From an uncultured Clostridia bacterium (GTDB taxonomy: Bacteria; Bacillota; Clostridia; Oscillospirales; Acutalibacteraceae), in NCBI GenBank assembly GCA_945863885.1, contig CAMAZY010000003.1, positions 62,001 through 126,000 on the forward strand: DNA of 64,000 nt, read 5' to 3'. Positions 1 to 7,934 of the stretch are shown one piece after another. The notes under the pieces were generated by a model. That model saw only the letters and a program-made list of their open reading frames with translations. It had not been told where the DNA came from and did no database searches. Each line of letters begins with the position of its first letter. The first letter of the stretch is position 1. Made by a program: the position numbers and the translations under genes.

Positions 1-1
1 C

Positions 2-1984
2 AAATTCGACGAAAACGGTGGGATTCCGCTTGACGAGGTCGAAAAAGAGGAAAGCATCGTCAAACGCTTCAAGACGGGTGCCATGTCCTACGGCTCGATT
101 TCGCAGGAGGCGCACGAGTGCTTAGCCCGGGCAATGAACGAAATCGGCGGAAAATCGAACTCCGGCGAGGGCGGCGAATTACCGGCAAGGCTCAAATCCG
201 ACTGTTGCAGCGCCATTAAGCAGGTCGCTTCCGGTCGCTTCGGTGTGACGAGCGAATATCTTAACAGCGCAAAGGAAATTCAAATCAAAATGGCGCAGGG
301 CGCAAAGCCCGGCGAGGGCGGTCATCTTCCCGGCAAAAAGGTTTATCCGTGGATTGCCAAAACAAGATATTCGACCCCGGGCGTATCACTGATTTCTCCC
401 CCGCCCCATCATGATATTTATTCTATCGAGGACTTGGCACAGCTTATTTACGACTTAAAGAACGCCAACCGTGACGCAAGAATTTCGGTCAAACTTGTTT
501 CCGAATGCGGCGTCGGTACGATTGCCGCCGGTGTTGCCAAAGCCGGCGCACAGGTTGTCCTCATCTCCGGCTACGACGGCGGAACGGGCGCCGCTCCGAA
601 AAGCTCGATTCACAACGCCGGACTTCCGTGGGAATTGGGCGTTGCGGAAACGCATCAGACACTGATCCAGAACGGACTTCGCTCCCGTGTTATCATCGAA
701 ACCGACGGCAAGCTGATGACAGGCCGTGACGTGGCAATCGCCGCGATGCTCGGAGCCGAGGAATTCGGCTTTGCGACTGCTCCGCTTATCTGCATGGGCT
801 GTATGATGATGAGAGTGTGTAACCTCGACACCTGCCCGGTCGGTATTGCGACACAAAACCCCGAGCTTCGCAAACGCTTCAAGGGCAAAAAGGAATATGT
901 TGTCAACTTCATGTACTTTATCGCCCGTCAGCTTCGTGAAATCATGGCAAAGCTCGGCGTTCGTACGGTCGACGAGCTTGTCGGCAGAAGCGACTTACTG
1001 AAAGTCCGTGACAAAATGATTACCTCCCGTGCGTCCAAGGTTGATATGTCGGCGATTATCAACAATCCCTTTGAGGACAAAGCACAGCTTCATTTTAATC
1101 CCAAGGACGTATTTGACTTCAAGCTTGACGAAACGCTTGACGTAAAGGTGCTTCTTCCGGCTCTCGAACCGCATTTCAAAAAGAAAGAAAAGGCTTCGGT
1201 CAGCACCGAAATTACGAGCACCAACCGTACCGCCGGTACGATTTTGGGTTCGGAAATCACCAAACGGTTCGGCAACACGCTTCCCGAGGACACCTACACC
1301 GTCTCATTCAAAGGCGGAGCCGGTCAGTCGTTCGGCGCGTTCATTCCGAAAGGACTCACGTTACGGGTTGAGGGCGACAGCAACGACTATTTCGGAAAAG
1401 GTCTTTCCGGCGGTAAAATTGCGATTTATCCGCCGAAAAACGCCGTATTCAAGCCCGAAGAAAATATCATCATCGGTAACGTTGCTCTTTACGGCGCCAC
1501 GGCAGGCAGCGCTTTTGTTGCCGGTATCGCCGGTGAACGCTTCTGTGTAAGAAATTCGGGTGCAACGGCGGTTGTTGAGGGTGTCGGCGATCACGGCTGC
1601 GAATACATGACGGGCGGCATGGTTGTTATCCTCGGCGAAACCGGCAAAAACTTTGCCGCCGGTATGAGCGGCGGTATTGCGTATGTTCTTGACGAAAAGC
1701 ACGACCTTTATTTAAAGGTCAACAAGGATATGATCACCATGCAGCTCCTTAAAGAAAAATACGAATTTGAGGAGCTTTTCGACCTGATTTCCCGTCACTA
1801 TAAGGAAACCAAGTCCCCGAAAGCAAAACGGATTCTCGACGACTTCGACTTTTACAAAACGCAGTTCAAGAAAATCGTTCCCGTCGACTACGCAAAAATG
1901 CTTCAGTCCATCTCCGTCATGGAGGAAAAGGGCATGAGCCGTGAGCAGGCGGAAATCGAAGCGTTTTATTCAAGCATAAAGTAA
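2..1984 (+). CDS. gltB: Glutamate synthase large subunit, C-terminal part (cut by window edge)
   Basis: Alpha subunit of NADPH-dependent GOGAT, which makes glutamate from 2-oxoglutarate and ammonia delivered from glutamine. The frame is open from base 2, so the ORF-track Met at 83 is internal: it sits in the conserved stretch [12 protein letters not shown]. What is visible is the FMN-binding synthase domain (GEGGxLPGKKV, then [10 protein letters not shown]), the cysteine cluster for the 3Fe-4S centre ([10 protein letters not shown]...TCPVGIAT) and the C-terminal GxGxG beta-helix domain ([33 protein letters not shown]). The N-terminal amidotransferase domain lies outside the window. gltD follows 12 bases after the stop with its own Shine-Dalgarno (taaggaggcac), so the two form an operon. 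Very confident. Confidence 0.97.
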   Translation, partial: KFDENGGIPLDEVEKEESIVKRFKTGAMSYGSISQEAHECLARAMNEIGGKSNSGEGGELPARLKSDCCSAIKQVASGRFGVTSEYLNSAKEIQIKMAQGAKPGEGGHLPGKKVYPWIAKTRYSTPGVSLISPPPHHDIYSIEDLAQLIYDLKNANRDARISVKLVSECGVGTIAAGVAKAGAQVVLISGYDGGTGAAPKSSIHNAGLPWELGVAETHQTLIQNGLRSRVIIETDGKLMTGRDVAIAAMLGAEEFGFATAPLICMGCMMMRVCNLDTCPVGIATQNPELRKRFKGKKEYVVNFMYFIARQLREIMAKLGVRTVDELVGRSDLLKVRDKMITSRASKVDMSAIINNPFEDKAQLHFNPKDVFDFKLDETLDVKVLLPALEPHFKKKEKASVSTEITSTNRTAGTILGSEITKRFGNTLPEDTYTVSFKGGAGQSFGAFIPKGLTLRVEGDSNDYFGKGLSGGKIAIYPPKNAVFKPEENIIIGNVALYGATAGSAFVAGIAGERFCVRNSGATAVVEGVGDHGCEYMTGGMVVILGETGKNFAAGMSGGIAYVLDEKHDLYLKVNKDMITMQLLKEKYEFEELFDLISRHYKETKSPKAKRILDDFDFYKTQFKKIVPVDYAKMLQSISVMEEKGMSREQAEIEAFYSSIK

Positions 1985-1996
1985 GGAGGCACAAAA

Positions 1997-3478
1997 ATGG
2001 GTAAAGATACAGGATTTTTAGATTATGAAAGAACCGGCAACCGTTCAGTGCCGCCGCTTGAGCGCATCAAAAATTTCAATGAGTTTCATATTCCGCTCTC
2101 CCCCGAGGAAAGAAAGGAACAGGGTGGCCGCTGTATGAACTGCGGCGTACCGTTCTGTCAGTCGGGCATGGTGCTCTCCGGCATGAGAACCGGCTGTCCG
2201 CTTCACAATCTCATTCCCGAATGGAATGATGAGATTTACAACGGCAACATCGGTCATGCACTGTCCCGGTTACTAAAAACGAACGACTTCCCCGAATTCA
2301 CCGGAAGAGTCTGCCCCGCCCTTTGCGAATGTGCGTGTACCTGCGGCTACAACGGCTCGCCTGTCACCGTCAGATACAACGAGCTTGCCGTGATTGAATA
2401 TGCGTACAAAAACGGGCTGATGAAAAGCGAAGAACCGACGGTCAGAACCGACAAACAGGTCGCCGTTGTCGGCTCGGGTCCTGCCGGTCTTGCCGTAGCG
2501 GACAGACTCAATCAAAGAGGTCACCTTGTCACCGTTTTTGAACGGGACGACCGACCGGGCGGACTTTTAATGTACGGAATCCCGAACATGAAGATTGAAA
2601 AAGACGTTATCGAACGAAGAATCGAGCTAATGAAAAAGCAGGGCGTAAAATTCGAGACGAATTACAATGTCAACAGCAAGTCCAAGGCGCAGAAGCTTCT
2701 TTCCGACTATGATGCCGTTGTGCTTTGCTGCGGCGCGAGAAAGGCAAGAAACATCTTCAAAGAAGAGCAAAAGGCAAAGGGGATCTATTATGCGGTTGAT
2801 TTTCTTGCAAGTACAACGAAAAGTCTGCTTGAAACGAATCTTAAGGACGGTACTTTCATCAGTGCCAAGGATAAAGACGTTGTCATCGTCGGCGGCGGCG
2901 ACACCGGCAACGACTGTGTCGGCACGTCCATCCGTCACGGCGCAAAGAGCGTAACCCAGCTTGAAATGCTTCCCGAACCGCCCGAAGAAAGGCCGGAATC
3001 GAATCCGTGGCCGGAATATCCGAAGTCAAAAAAGACCGACTACGGGCAGGAGGAAGCGATTGCCGTGTTCGGACACGACCCGAGAATATACAGCACAACG
3101 GTCAAGGACATCATAACCGACGAAAACGGAGAAATCAAAAGCCTTATCACCGTCAAGCTCGAGGGCAAAAAAGACCCCGACACCGGCAGACTTCAATTTG
3201 TTCCCGTAGAGGGAAGCGAAACGGAAATCCCGTGTCAGCTTCTTCTGATTGCCGCCGGCTTCTTAGGCTGTGAGGATAAGACAGCGTCCGTCTTTACGGC
3301 AAAGCTGACCAACCGGAATGTCATCGAAGCAAGCGGCTTTCAGACCGAAAACCCGAAGCTGTTCGCCGCCGGTGACTGCAAAAACGGTCAGTCACTTGTT
3401 GTCTGCGCCATAGCGGACGGCAGAGAGTGCGCCAAAGCGGTAGATAATTACCTAATGGGCTACACCAACATGATTTAA
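1997..3478 (+). CDS. gltD: Glutamate synthase small subunit
   Basis: Beta subunit of GOGAT: takes electrons from NAD(P)H through FAD and passes them over 4Fe-4S clusters to GltB. 493 residues, the usual length. The N-terminal cysteine pattern for the two 4Fe-4S clusters is present (CMNCGVPFC...GCPLHN, then GRVCPALCECACTCG), followed by the FAD dinucleotide fold (GSGPAGLAVADRL), the NADPH fold (GGGDTGNDCVGT) and the late FAD motif (FAAGDCKNGQSLVV). It starts 12 bases after gltB behind AGGAGG and ends at a strong inverted repeat, so gltBD is a self-contained transcription unit. Confidence 0.97.
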   Translation: MGKDTGFLDYERTGNRSVPPLERIKNFNEFHIPLSPEERKEQGGRCMNCGVPFCQSGMVLSGMRTGCPLHNLIPEWNDEIYNGNIGHALSRLLKTNDFPEFTGRVCPALCECACTCGYNGSPVTVRYNELAVIEYAYKNGLMKSEEPTVRTDKQVAVVGSGPAGLAVADRLNQRGHLVTVFERDDRPGGLLMYGIPNMKIEKDVIERRIELMKKQGVKFETNYNVNSKSKAQKLLSDYDAVVLCCGARKARNIFKEEQKAKGIYYAVDFLASTTKSLLETNLKDGTFISAKDKDVVIVGGGDTGNDCVGTSIRHGAKSVTQLEMLPEPPEERPESNPWPEYPKSKKTDYGQEEAIAVFGHDPRIYSTTVKDIITDENGEIKSLITVKLEGKKDPDTGRLQFVPVEGSETEIPCQLLLIAAGFLGCEDKTASVFTAKLTNRNVIEASGFQTENPKLFAAGDCKNGQSLVVCAIADGRECAKAVDNYLMGYTNMI

Positions 3479-3493
3479 AGCAAGCAAATAAAG

Positions 3494-3534
3494 AATCCCG
3501 CAGACAGCAAAAGTTGAAAGCCGTCTGCGGGATT
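3494..3534 (+). terminator. Hairpin terminator-like structure after gltD
   Basis: A 12-bp perfect stem (AATCCCGCAGAC / GTCTGCGGGATT) lies 15 bases after the gltD stop. The following run is only weakly T-rich (actattg), so it may act as a weak intrinsic terminator or as a 3' end stabiliser between the convergent gltBD and ribosomal-protein transcripts. Confidence 0.7.
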
Positions 3535-3569
3535 ACTATTGTCTGCGAGTGTGTGTCAATCCGGACAAA

Positions 3570-3613
3570 AAAGAAAAACCTCATTTTCACAGCAATACAC
3601 AATGAAAATGAGG
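3570..3613 (-). terminator. Intrinsic terminator of the rplJ-rplL transcript
   Basis: On the minus strand a long stem (CCTCATTTTCA / TGAAAATGAGG) is followed directly by TTTTTCTTTTTTG. It sits 18 bases after the rplL stop and is a classic Rho-independent terminator for the ribosomal protein operon. Confidence 0.9.
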
Positions 3614-3630
3614 AAAAGTTACAAGTAAAC

Positions 3631-4008
3631 TTATTTAAGAGTAGCCTTAGCGCCGACTTCTTCAAGCTTAGCCTTAGCAGCTTCAGCGTCGTCCTTGCTC
3701 ATAGCTTCCTTAAGAACCTTCGGTGCACCGTCAACGGCTTCCTTAGCTTCCTTAAGGCCAAGACCGGTGATCTCACGAACAACCTTGATAACCTTGATCT
3801 TCTCAGCGCCTACTTCGGTAAGCTCAAGATCAAACTCAGTCTTCTCTTCAACAGCAGCGCCTGCGTCAGCAACCGGACCGGCAGCAACAACAGCGGCAGC
3901 GGCGGATACGCCGAATTCATCCTCAACAGCGTGAACGAGATCTGCAAGCTCGAGAACTGTGAGTGTCTTTAACTCTTCAATAATAGCAGTAATTTTTTCT
4001 GATGCCAT
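3631..4008 (-). CDS. rplL: Ribosomal protein bL12 (L7/L12)
   Basis: Stalk protein of the 50S subunit that recruits translation factors. 125 residues, full length. The N-terminal dimerisation helix ([23 protein letters not shown]), an Ala/Val/Gly-rich hinge ([21 protein letters not shown]) and the C-terminal factor-binding domain ([23 protein letters not shown]) are all there. Preceded by GGAGGTAAAATACC. It follows rplJ after about 50 bases and ends the operon at a strong terminator. Confidence 0.98.
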   Translation of the reverse strand: MASEKITAIIEELKTLTVLELADLVHAVEDEFGVSAAAAVVAAGPVADAGAAVEEKTEFDLELTEVGAEKIKVIKVVREITGLGLKEAKEAVDGAPKVLKEAMSKDDAEAAKAKLEEVGAKATLK

Positions 4009-4059
4009 GGTATTTTACCTCCAATGAAAATAAATGTAAAATTTGTTTGCTTCCGTCGC

Positions 4060-4602
4060 TTATTCAGCGGGAGCTTCTTCGGGTGCTGCTTCTTCTGCGG
4101 GAGCAGCTTCGCCGTCCTTGTCAACGATTGCCTGAATAGCACGGGCAAAAGCGGAAATCGGAGCCTGGAATGCGCCGAGAACCTGAGCAAGGAGAACTTC
4201 ACGTGACGGCAGCTTAGCAAGACCGGTCACTTTGGCAACATCGATAACTTCGTTATCAAGGAAGCCGTTTTTGATTACAAAATCTTTGTGTGTGTCGGCG
4301 AACTTGCAAAGAATGCGAGCTGCGGCGACATAATCATCTGCACTTGTGGCAATAGCGGTTGTTCCGTCAAGAACGGTTTCAAGACCGCTCAGCTCGGTTG
4401 AAGCGATTGCAAGACGAAGAAGCGTGTTCTTCACAACCGTGTATTCAACACCGGCCTCACGAAGCTCTTTACGAAGTGCGGTGTCGTCGGTTACGTTGAT
4501 ACCCTTGTAATCTACGATAACGCCTGCGCAAGAAGCGTTGAGTCTTTCAACAAGCTCGGCTACTACCTGCTTTTTCTGTTCCAAAACCTTAGCGCTTGGC
4601 AA
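4060..4602 (-). CDS. rplJ: Ribosomal protein uL10, TTG start
   Basis: Base of the 50S stalk; binds 23S rRNA and the L7/L12 dimers, and represses its own mRNA through the leader upstream. I take the TTG at 4602 as the start: it lies 8 bases after AGGAGGTG and gives the conserved N-terminus MPSAKVLEQKKQVVAELVERL. The ORF-track start at 4644 would add 14 residues that run back through the Shine-Dalgarno and are not L10-like. 180 residues; typical core GVIVDYKGINVTDDTALRKELREAGVEYTVVKNTLLRLA and an acidic Ala/Glu/Pro C-terminus that contacts L7/L12. Confidence 0.95.
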   Translation of the reverse strand: MPSAKVLEQKKQVVAELVERLNASCAGVIVDYKGINVTDDTALRKELREAGVEYTVVKNTLLRLAIASTELSGLETVLDGTTAIATSADDYVAAARILCKFADTHKDFVIKNGFLDNEVIDVAKVTGLAKLPSREVLLAQVLGAFQAPISAFARAIQAIVDKDGEAAPAEEAAPEEAPAE

Positions 4603-4620
4603 GATGAATTCACCTCCTGA

Positions 4621-4785
4621 AATATTTATCCCTCGGGTGTACAAAAGGAAAGTGCCTTCCCTTCATAACCGAAGAAAAGGCACAACATTATAGTCAAAAA
4701 ACTTTAATGCTGATTGTTCCTCGGCAGGCGGCATGAGCCTTTAAGTGATACACCTGCTGTCTTAGGGCTGACAGCTTGAATATTA
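4621..4785 (-). ncRNA. L10 (rplJL) leader RNA with terminator-like stem
   Basis: Between rplA and rplJ, the minus strand carries the recognisable ribosomal protein L10 leader: the segment GACAGCAGGTG, a linker, then GCCTGCCGAGGAAC, which form the kinked helix bound by the L10(L12)4 complex. Downstream (4652-4683) is a stem GTGCCTT.../...AAGGCAC followed by TTTCCTTTTG, i.e. a terminator-like hairpin before the rplJ Shine-Dalgarno. The family is known in Firmicutes; that binding of L10 controls read-through here is inferred. Confidence 0.85.
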
Positions 4786-4824
4786 TACTACACACGGCAC
4801 GCCGTGTCAAGCATATTTGAAAAA

Positions 4825-5532
4825 TTAGTTTGCTGAAGCGGCGGAACCAACCTTGTTCGGGTTGATTCTTACGCCCGGGCCCATTGTTGCGGAAACAACG
4901 CAGGAACGGATGTACTGACCCTTGGCAGCGGCGGGCTTAGCCTTGATGATAGCGTCAAGAAGCGTATTGAAGTTTTCAAGAAGCTTCTCAGTACCGAAGG
5001 AAGCCTTGCCGATCGGACAGTGAATGATGTTGGTCTTATCAAGACGGTACTCGATCTTACCGGCCTTAGCGTCGGTGACAGCCTGCGCTACGTTCGGCGT
5101 AACGGTACCGGCCTTGGGGCTGGGCATCAATCCGCGCGGACCGAGAACCTTACCGAGACGACCTACAAGACCCATCATGTTCGGTGTTGCAACAGCAACG
5201 TCGAAATCCATGAAACCGCCCTGAATCTGAGCTACGAGATCCTCAGCGCCTACGATATCTGCGCCTGCGGCTTCGGCAGCCTTTGCGTCGTCACCCTTAG
5301 CGAAAACGGCGACACGAACGGTCTTACCGGTTCCGTGCGGAAGAACAACGGCACCTCTGACCTGCTGGTCAGCGTGACGAGAGTCAACGCCGAGGCGGAT
5401 ATGGGCTTCGATGGTTTCGTCGAACTTTGCGGTAGCGGTCTTAACGGCGAGGTCAAGAGCTTCCGCAGATTCAAAAAGTACAGCTTTATCGTAAAGCTTT
5501 ACATTATCAAGATATTTTTTACCATGTTTCAT
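4825..5532 (-). CDS. rplA: Ribosomal protein uL1
   Basis: Forms the mobile L1 stalk of the 50S subunit at the E site. 235 residues, normal length, with the family signature region ([25 protein letters not shown]) and the conserved end [15 protein letters not shown]. It lies 56 bases after rplK with a Shine-Dalgarno of AGGAGGATATAAG. The rplK-rplA pair is followed by the L10 leader, the standard bacterial arrangement. Confidence 0.98.
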   Translation of the reverse strand: MKHGKKYLDNVKLYDKAVLFESAEALDLAVKTATAKFDETIEAHIRLGVDSRHADQQVRGAVVLPHGTGKTVRVAVFAKGDDAKAAEAAGADIVGAEDLVAQIQGGFMDFDVAVATPNMMGLVGRLGKVLGPRGLMPSPKAGTVTPNVAQAVTDAKAGKIEYRLDKTNIIHCPIGKASFGTEKLLENFNTLLDAIIKAKPAAAKGQYIRSCVVSATMGPGVRINPNKVGSAASAN

Positions 5533-5588
5533 AATCTTATATCCTCCTATAGAGTGGTTAATCGGATTTTTCCTCCCACCCGGAAGCG

Positions 5589-6014
5589 TTAGTCAGCGAC
5601 TACAACGCCCATGCTGCGAGCCGTTCCGGCAATCATGCTCATGGCGGCTTCGATGCTTGCTGCGTTTAAGTCACGCATTTTCTGCTCTGCAATCTTTCTA
5701 ACCTGCTCACCGGTAATTGTTGCGACCTTCGTCTTGTTGGGTACGCCTGAACCGCTTTCGATTCCGCAAGCCTTCTTGATAAGAACGGCTGCCGGCGGAG
5801 TCTTTGTAATGAAAGTAAATGAGTGGTCGGCGTATACTGTGATGACAACGGGGATAATCAGACCGATGTCATTCTTTGTGCGCTCGTTGAATTCCTTGGT
5901 GAAAGCCATGATGTTGACACCGTGCTGACCGAGAGCCGGTCCTACGGGCGGTGCCGGAGTTGCCTTACCTGCGGGAATCTGGAGCTTAATTAAACCTACA
6001 ACCTTTTGAGCCAT
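5589..6014 (-). CDS. rplK: Ribosomal protein uL11
   Basis: Part of the GTPase-associated centre of the 50S subunit. The true start is the ATG at 6014, behind GGAGGTGCAAACAAAA, giving [35 protein letters not shown]; the ORF-track Met at 6101 adds 29 residues translated from the nusG-rplK spacer. 141 residues, normal length, ending [14 protein letters not shown]. The spacer upstream holds two small hairpins (GGGGAT/ATCCCC and GACTTG/CAAGTC) whose role is unknown. Confidence 0.97.
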   Translation of the reverse strand: MAQKVVGLIKLQIPAGKATPAPPVGPALGQHGVNIMAFTKEFNERTKNDIGLIIPVVITVYADHSFTFITKTPPAAVLIKKACGIESGSGVPNKTKVATITGEQVRKIAEQKMRDLNAASIEAAMSMIAGTARSMGVVVAD

Positions 6015-6132
6015 TTTTGTTTGCACCTCCAAATATATGTGGTTGATGGCGACTTGACTGAAAATTGACAAGTCTCCCACAGGGGATAAATCCCCTCGCA
6101 TAATTTAAACGGCAATGCCGCAAATTATCGCA

Positions 6133-6705
6133 TTAAAGTGTTGCAACTTCAACCTCGTTGAGACCGACGACGGCGGGCGTTTCTCTTCCGAACATCGAAA
6201 TAAGAACCTCGACCGTTTCGTTTTCAAGGTCGATACTGCTGACGATTCCGGAAAATCCGCTCAGTGAGCCGTCAACAATATTGACAAGGTCTCCTTCCTT
6301 GAAGTTGACTTCGATTCTTCTCTGTTCGATTCCGAGGGAATAAACCTCTTCATCGGTCAGAGGTACCGGTTTGCTTTCGGGACCGACAAAACCCGTGACG
6401 CCTCTTGTGTTACGAATCACATACCAGGCGTCGTCCGTCATGGAAAGCTCTTCGGTGTCGCTGCCCTCCCGGGTCTTATAGACACAGGCAACCTTTACCA
6501 TAACGTAGCCGGGAAGAAGCTTGTGTTCAACTTCCCTTTCCTTACCGTCTTTGATTTCCTTGACCGTCTCCATCGGGATTTTCACCTCGAAGATCTGATC
6601 CTGCATCTGACGGTTTTCAACGACTGTCATAATGTTTGAGGCCACTTTGTTTTCGTAGCCGGAATAGGTGTGTACTACAAACCATTTGGCGTTATTTTCT
6701 GCCAA
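6133..6705 (-). CDS. nusG: Transcription termination/antitermination protein NusG, TTG start
   Basis: Transcription elongation factor that binds RNA polymerase through its NGN domain. 190 residues. The NGN domain is visible at the N-terminus (KWFVVHTYSGYENKVASNI, later LLPGYVMVKV and WYVIRNTRGVTGFVG) and the KOW motif in the C-terminal part (FKEGDLVNIVDGSLSGFSGIV). Start is TTG, chosen because CAGGAGGTG stands 7 bases upstream and MAENNAKWFVVHTYSG is the expected N-terminus. Sits between secE and rplK as in most Firmicutes. Confidence 0.97.
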   Translation of the reverse strand: MAENNAKWFVVHTYSGYENKVASNIMTVVENRQMQDQIFEVKIPMETVKEIKDGKEREVEHKLLPGYVMVKVACVYKTREGSDTEELSMTDDAWYVIRNTRGVTGFVGPESKPVPLTDEEVYSLGIEQRRIEVNFKEGDLVNIVDGSLSGFSGIVSSIDLENETVEVLISMFGRETPAVVGLNEVEVATL

Positions 6706-6728
6706 TCGTTACACCTCCTGCTTGCTGC

Positions 6729-7277
6729 TTATTCAGCCTTTTGTGTTGTTTCGGCAACCGTTGTTTCCTCGGTCGAAGCTTCTTCGGCTGTTGTCTTTTC
6801 AGCTTCCGTCGTGCTTTCCTCGGATTTTTCGGTCGTCGTATCCTTTTCGCCGGAAGCGGCTGTTGTTGCGCTTTCGTCTTCTTCGTGGTCGTGATCGTGC
6901 TCGTCGGCGGTTGTCGCCTCGGCGGAAGTCGTTGTATCATCACGGCTCGCAAGCTTCTTGAGGCCTGTGATACCGGCGGAAAGTCCCTGATCGATTCCGA
7001 AGATGACAACTGAAACGATTGCAACCACAAGGATTACAACACCTGTACTTTTGAGAACGGTTTTGGCATCGGGCCAGACGATCTTTTTGGACTCCCCTTT
7101 GAAATCCTTGAAGAAACGTTTTGCACCCTTGCCCATACGAACGAAAACGTTCGGCTTATCTGACTTCTTGCCGGAGCCTTTTGCGGCCTTGGCAACCTTC
7201 TCGGCAGCTTTGCTCTCGCCGGTTGCGGTCTTGTCAACCTCGGAGGCCTTGCCGGATTTCTTTTCCTTGTCAGCCAT
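6729..7277 (-). CDS. secE: SecE translocase subunit with long charged N- and C-terminal tails
   Basis: Essential small subunit of the SecYEG channel. The conserved core is residues ~48-95: an amphipathic surface helix (VRMGKGAKRFFKDFKGESKKIVWP, containing the family's KKIVWP) followed by one membrane helix (GVVILVVAIVSVVIFGIDQGLS). Typical Gram-positive SecE is about 60-75 residues; this one is 182. It has a Lys/Ala-rich N-terminal extension of ~45 residues and a ~75-residue C-terminal tail rich in Thr, Glu, Ala, with a His/Asp run (DEHDHDHEED). With the N-in/C-out topology of single-span SecE the tail would be outside the membrane. Start behind GGGGAGGTAACGTTA. Identity certain from core and position; tail function unknown. 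Confidence 0.95.
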   Translation of the reverse strand: MADKEKKSGKASEVDKTATGESKAAEKVAKAAKGSGKKSDKPNVFVRMGKGAKRFFKDFKGESKKIVWPDAKTVLKSTGVVILVVAIVSVVIFGIDQGLSAGITGLKKLASRDDTTTSAEATTADEHDHDHEEDESATTAASGEKDTTTEKSEESTTEAEKTTAEEASTEETTVAETTQKAE

Positions 7278-7295
7278 TAACGTTACCTCCCCGTA

Positions 7296-7445
7296 TTATT
7301 TTGTTTCTCTGTGGAGAGTGTGCTTCCTGCAGAATCTGCAGTACTTGTTCATCTCCAGCCTGTCAGGACTATTCTTTTTGTTTTTCATAGTGTTGTAGTT
7401 GCGCTGCTTACACTCGGTGCAAGCCAAAGTAACGCGTACTCTCAT
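7296..7445 (-). CDS. rpmG: Ribosomal protein bL33
   Basis: Small 50S protein. The ATG at 7445 follows GGAGGTGCCGTTC and gives the 49-residue [17 protein letters not shown]...[18 protein letters not shown], a full-length L33 with the zinc-binding cysteine pairs (CTEC and CRFC). The ORF-track start at 7595 belongs to the leader. First gene of the secE-nusG-rplKAJL block. Confidence 0.97.
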   Translation of the reverse strand: MRVRVTLACTECKQRNYNTMKNKKNSPDRLEMNKYCRFCRKHTLHRETK

Positions 7446-7554
7446 GAACGGCACCTCCATTATAGGATTATTTGGCTTCGGACGGGTTGTCCGAACGTAA
7501 GACCTCCCTCCGTTAAAGGGCACAAAAATAAAGCCCTCTACAAGAGGTAGATTG

Positions 7555-7583
7555 ATTCTACCACACATTGACGTTTCCGTCAA
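7555..7583 (-). promoter_or_regulatory. Sigma-A promoter of the rpmG-secE-nusG-rpl operon
   Basis: Minus strand: -35 TTGACG (7578-7583), 17-base spacer, -10 TAGAAT (7555-7560). It leaves an untranslated leader of about 100 bases before rpmG that contains small hairpins, for example TTCGGAC/GTCCGAA, with no known motif that I recognise. Confidence 0.85.
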
Positions 7584-7608
7584 GAGTTTTTTCAAAGTTT
7601 TCAGAAGT

Positions 7609-7865
7609 TTATTTTAAGTCGAGTTCGCCGCCGAAATCGCTGTCCGCCCGGATATTCGGCTCGTAGTTTTCGTTCTGCCATACCTTGACGTAGTCAATAA
7701 GAAAGTCGCTGTTTTCTCCGCTGAAAGAACCGATCTTCTGTCCGTGCGGTCCGTATTCGTTGCCCGCATCGATTTCAACCGTCAGGCGTAAAAACTCCTT
7801 GACCTTTGACACGCCGCCGTAAGAGCCGCACTGAGGATTTTTTTAGCGTTTTGAAAGCGTTTCAT
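7609..7865 (-). pseudogene. Remnant of a secreted GH16-like glycosidase
   Basis: Two pieces of one gene in different frames. An ATG at 7865 with a good Shine-Dalgarno (AAAGGAGATCC) opens a signal-peptide-like start, MKRFQNAKKILSAALTAA, which stops after 27 codons. In the next frame, overlapping it, runs VKEFLRLTVEIDAGNEYGPHG...FLIDYVKVWQNENYEP, whose IDYVKVWQ end resembles the last strand of family 16 glycoside hydrolases (usually YVRVYQ). The middle of the enzyme, including the catalytic ExDxxE, is missing, so this fits an internal deletion plus frameshift. The GH16 match is short, so the family is moderately sure, the broken state fairly sure. Confidence 0.6.
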
Positions 7866-7934
7866 TTTCTTCGGATCTCCTTTGCTTTATCATTTATAGG
7901 TAGTGTACAGGAAAATGAGGAAAAAAAACAACGG

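Noticed and set aside
4603-4644. Upstream ATG starts for rplJ (4644), rplK (6101), spoVT (29414) and others in the ORF track
   Set aside because: Each runs through a clear Shine-Dalgarno; the internal starts given in the feature list match family N-termini and ribosome site spacing.
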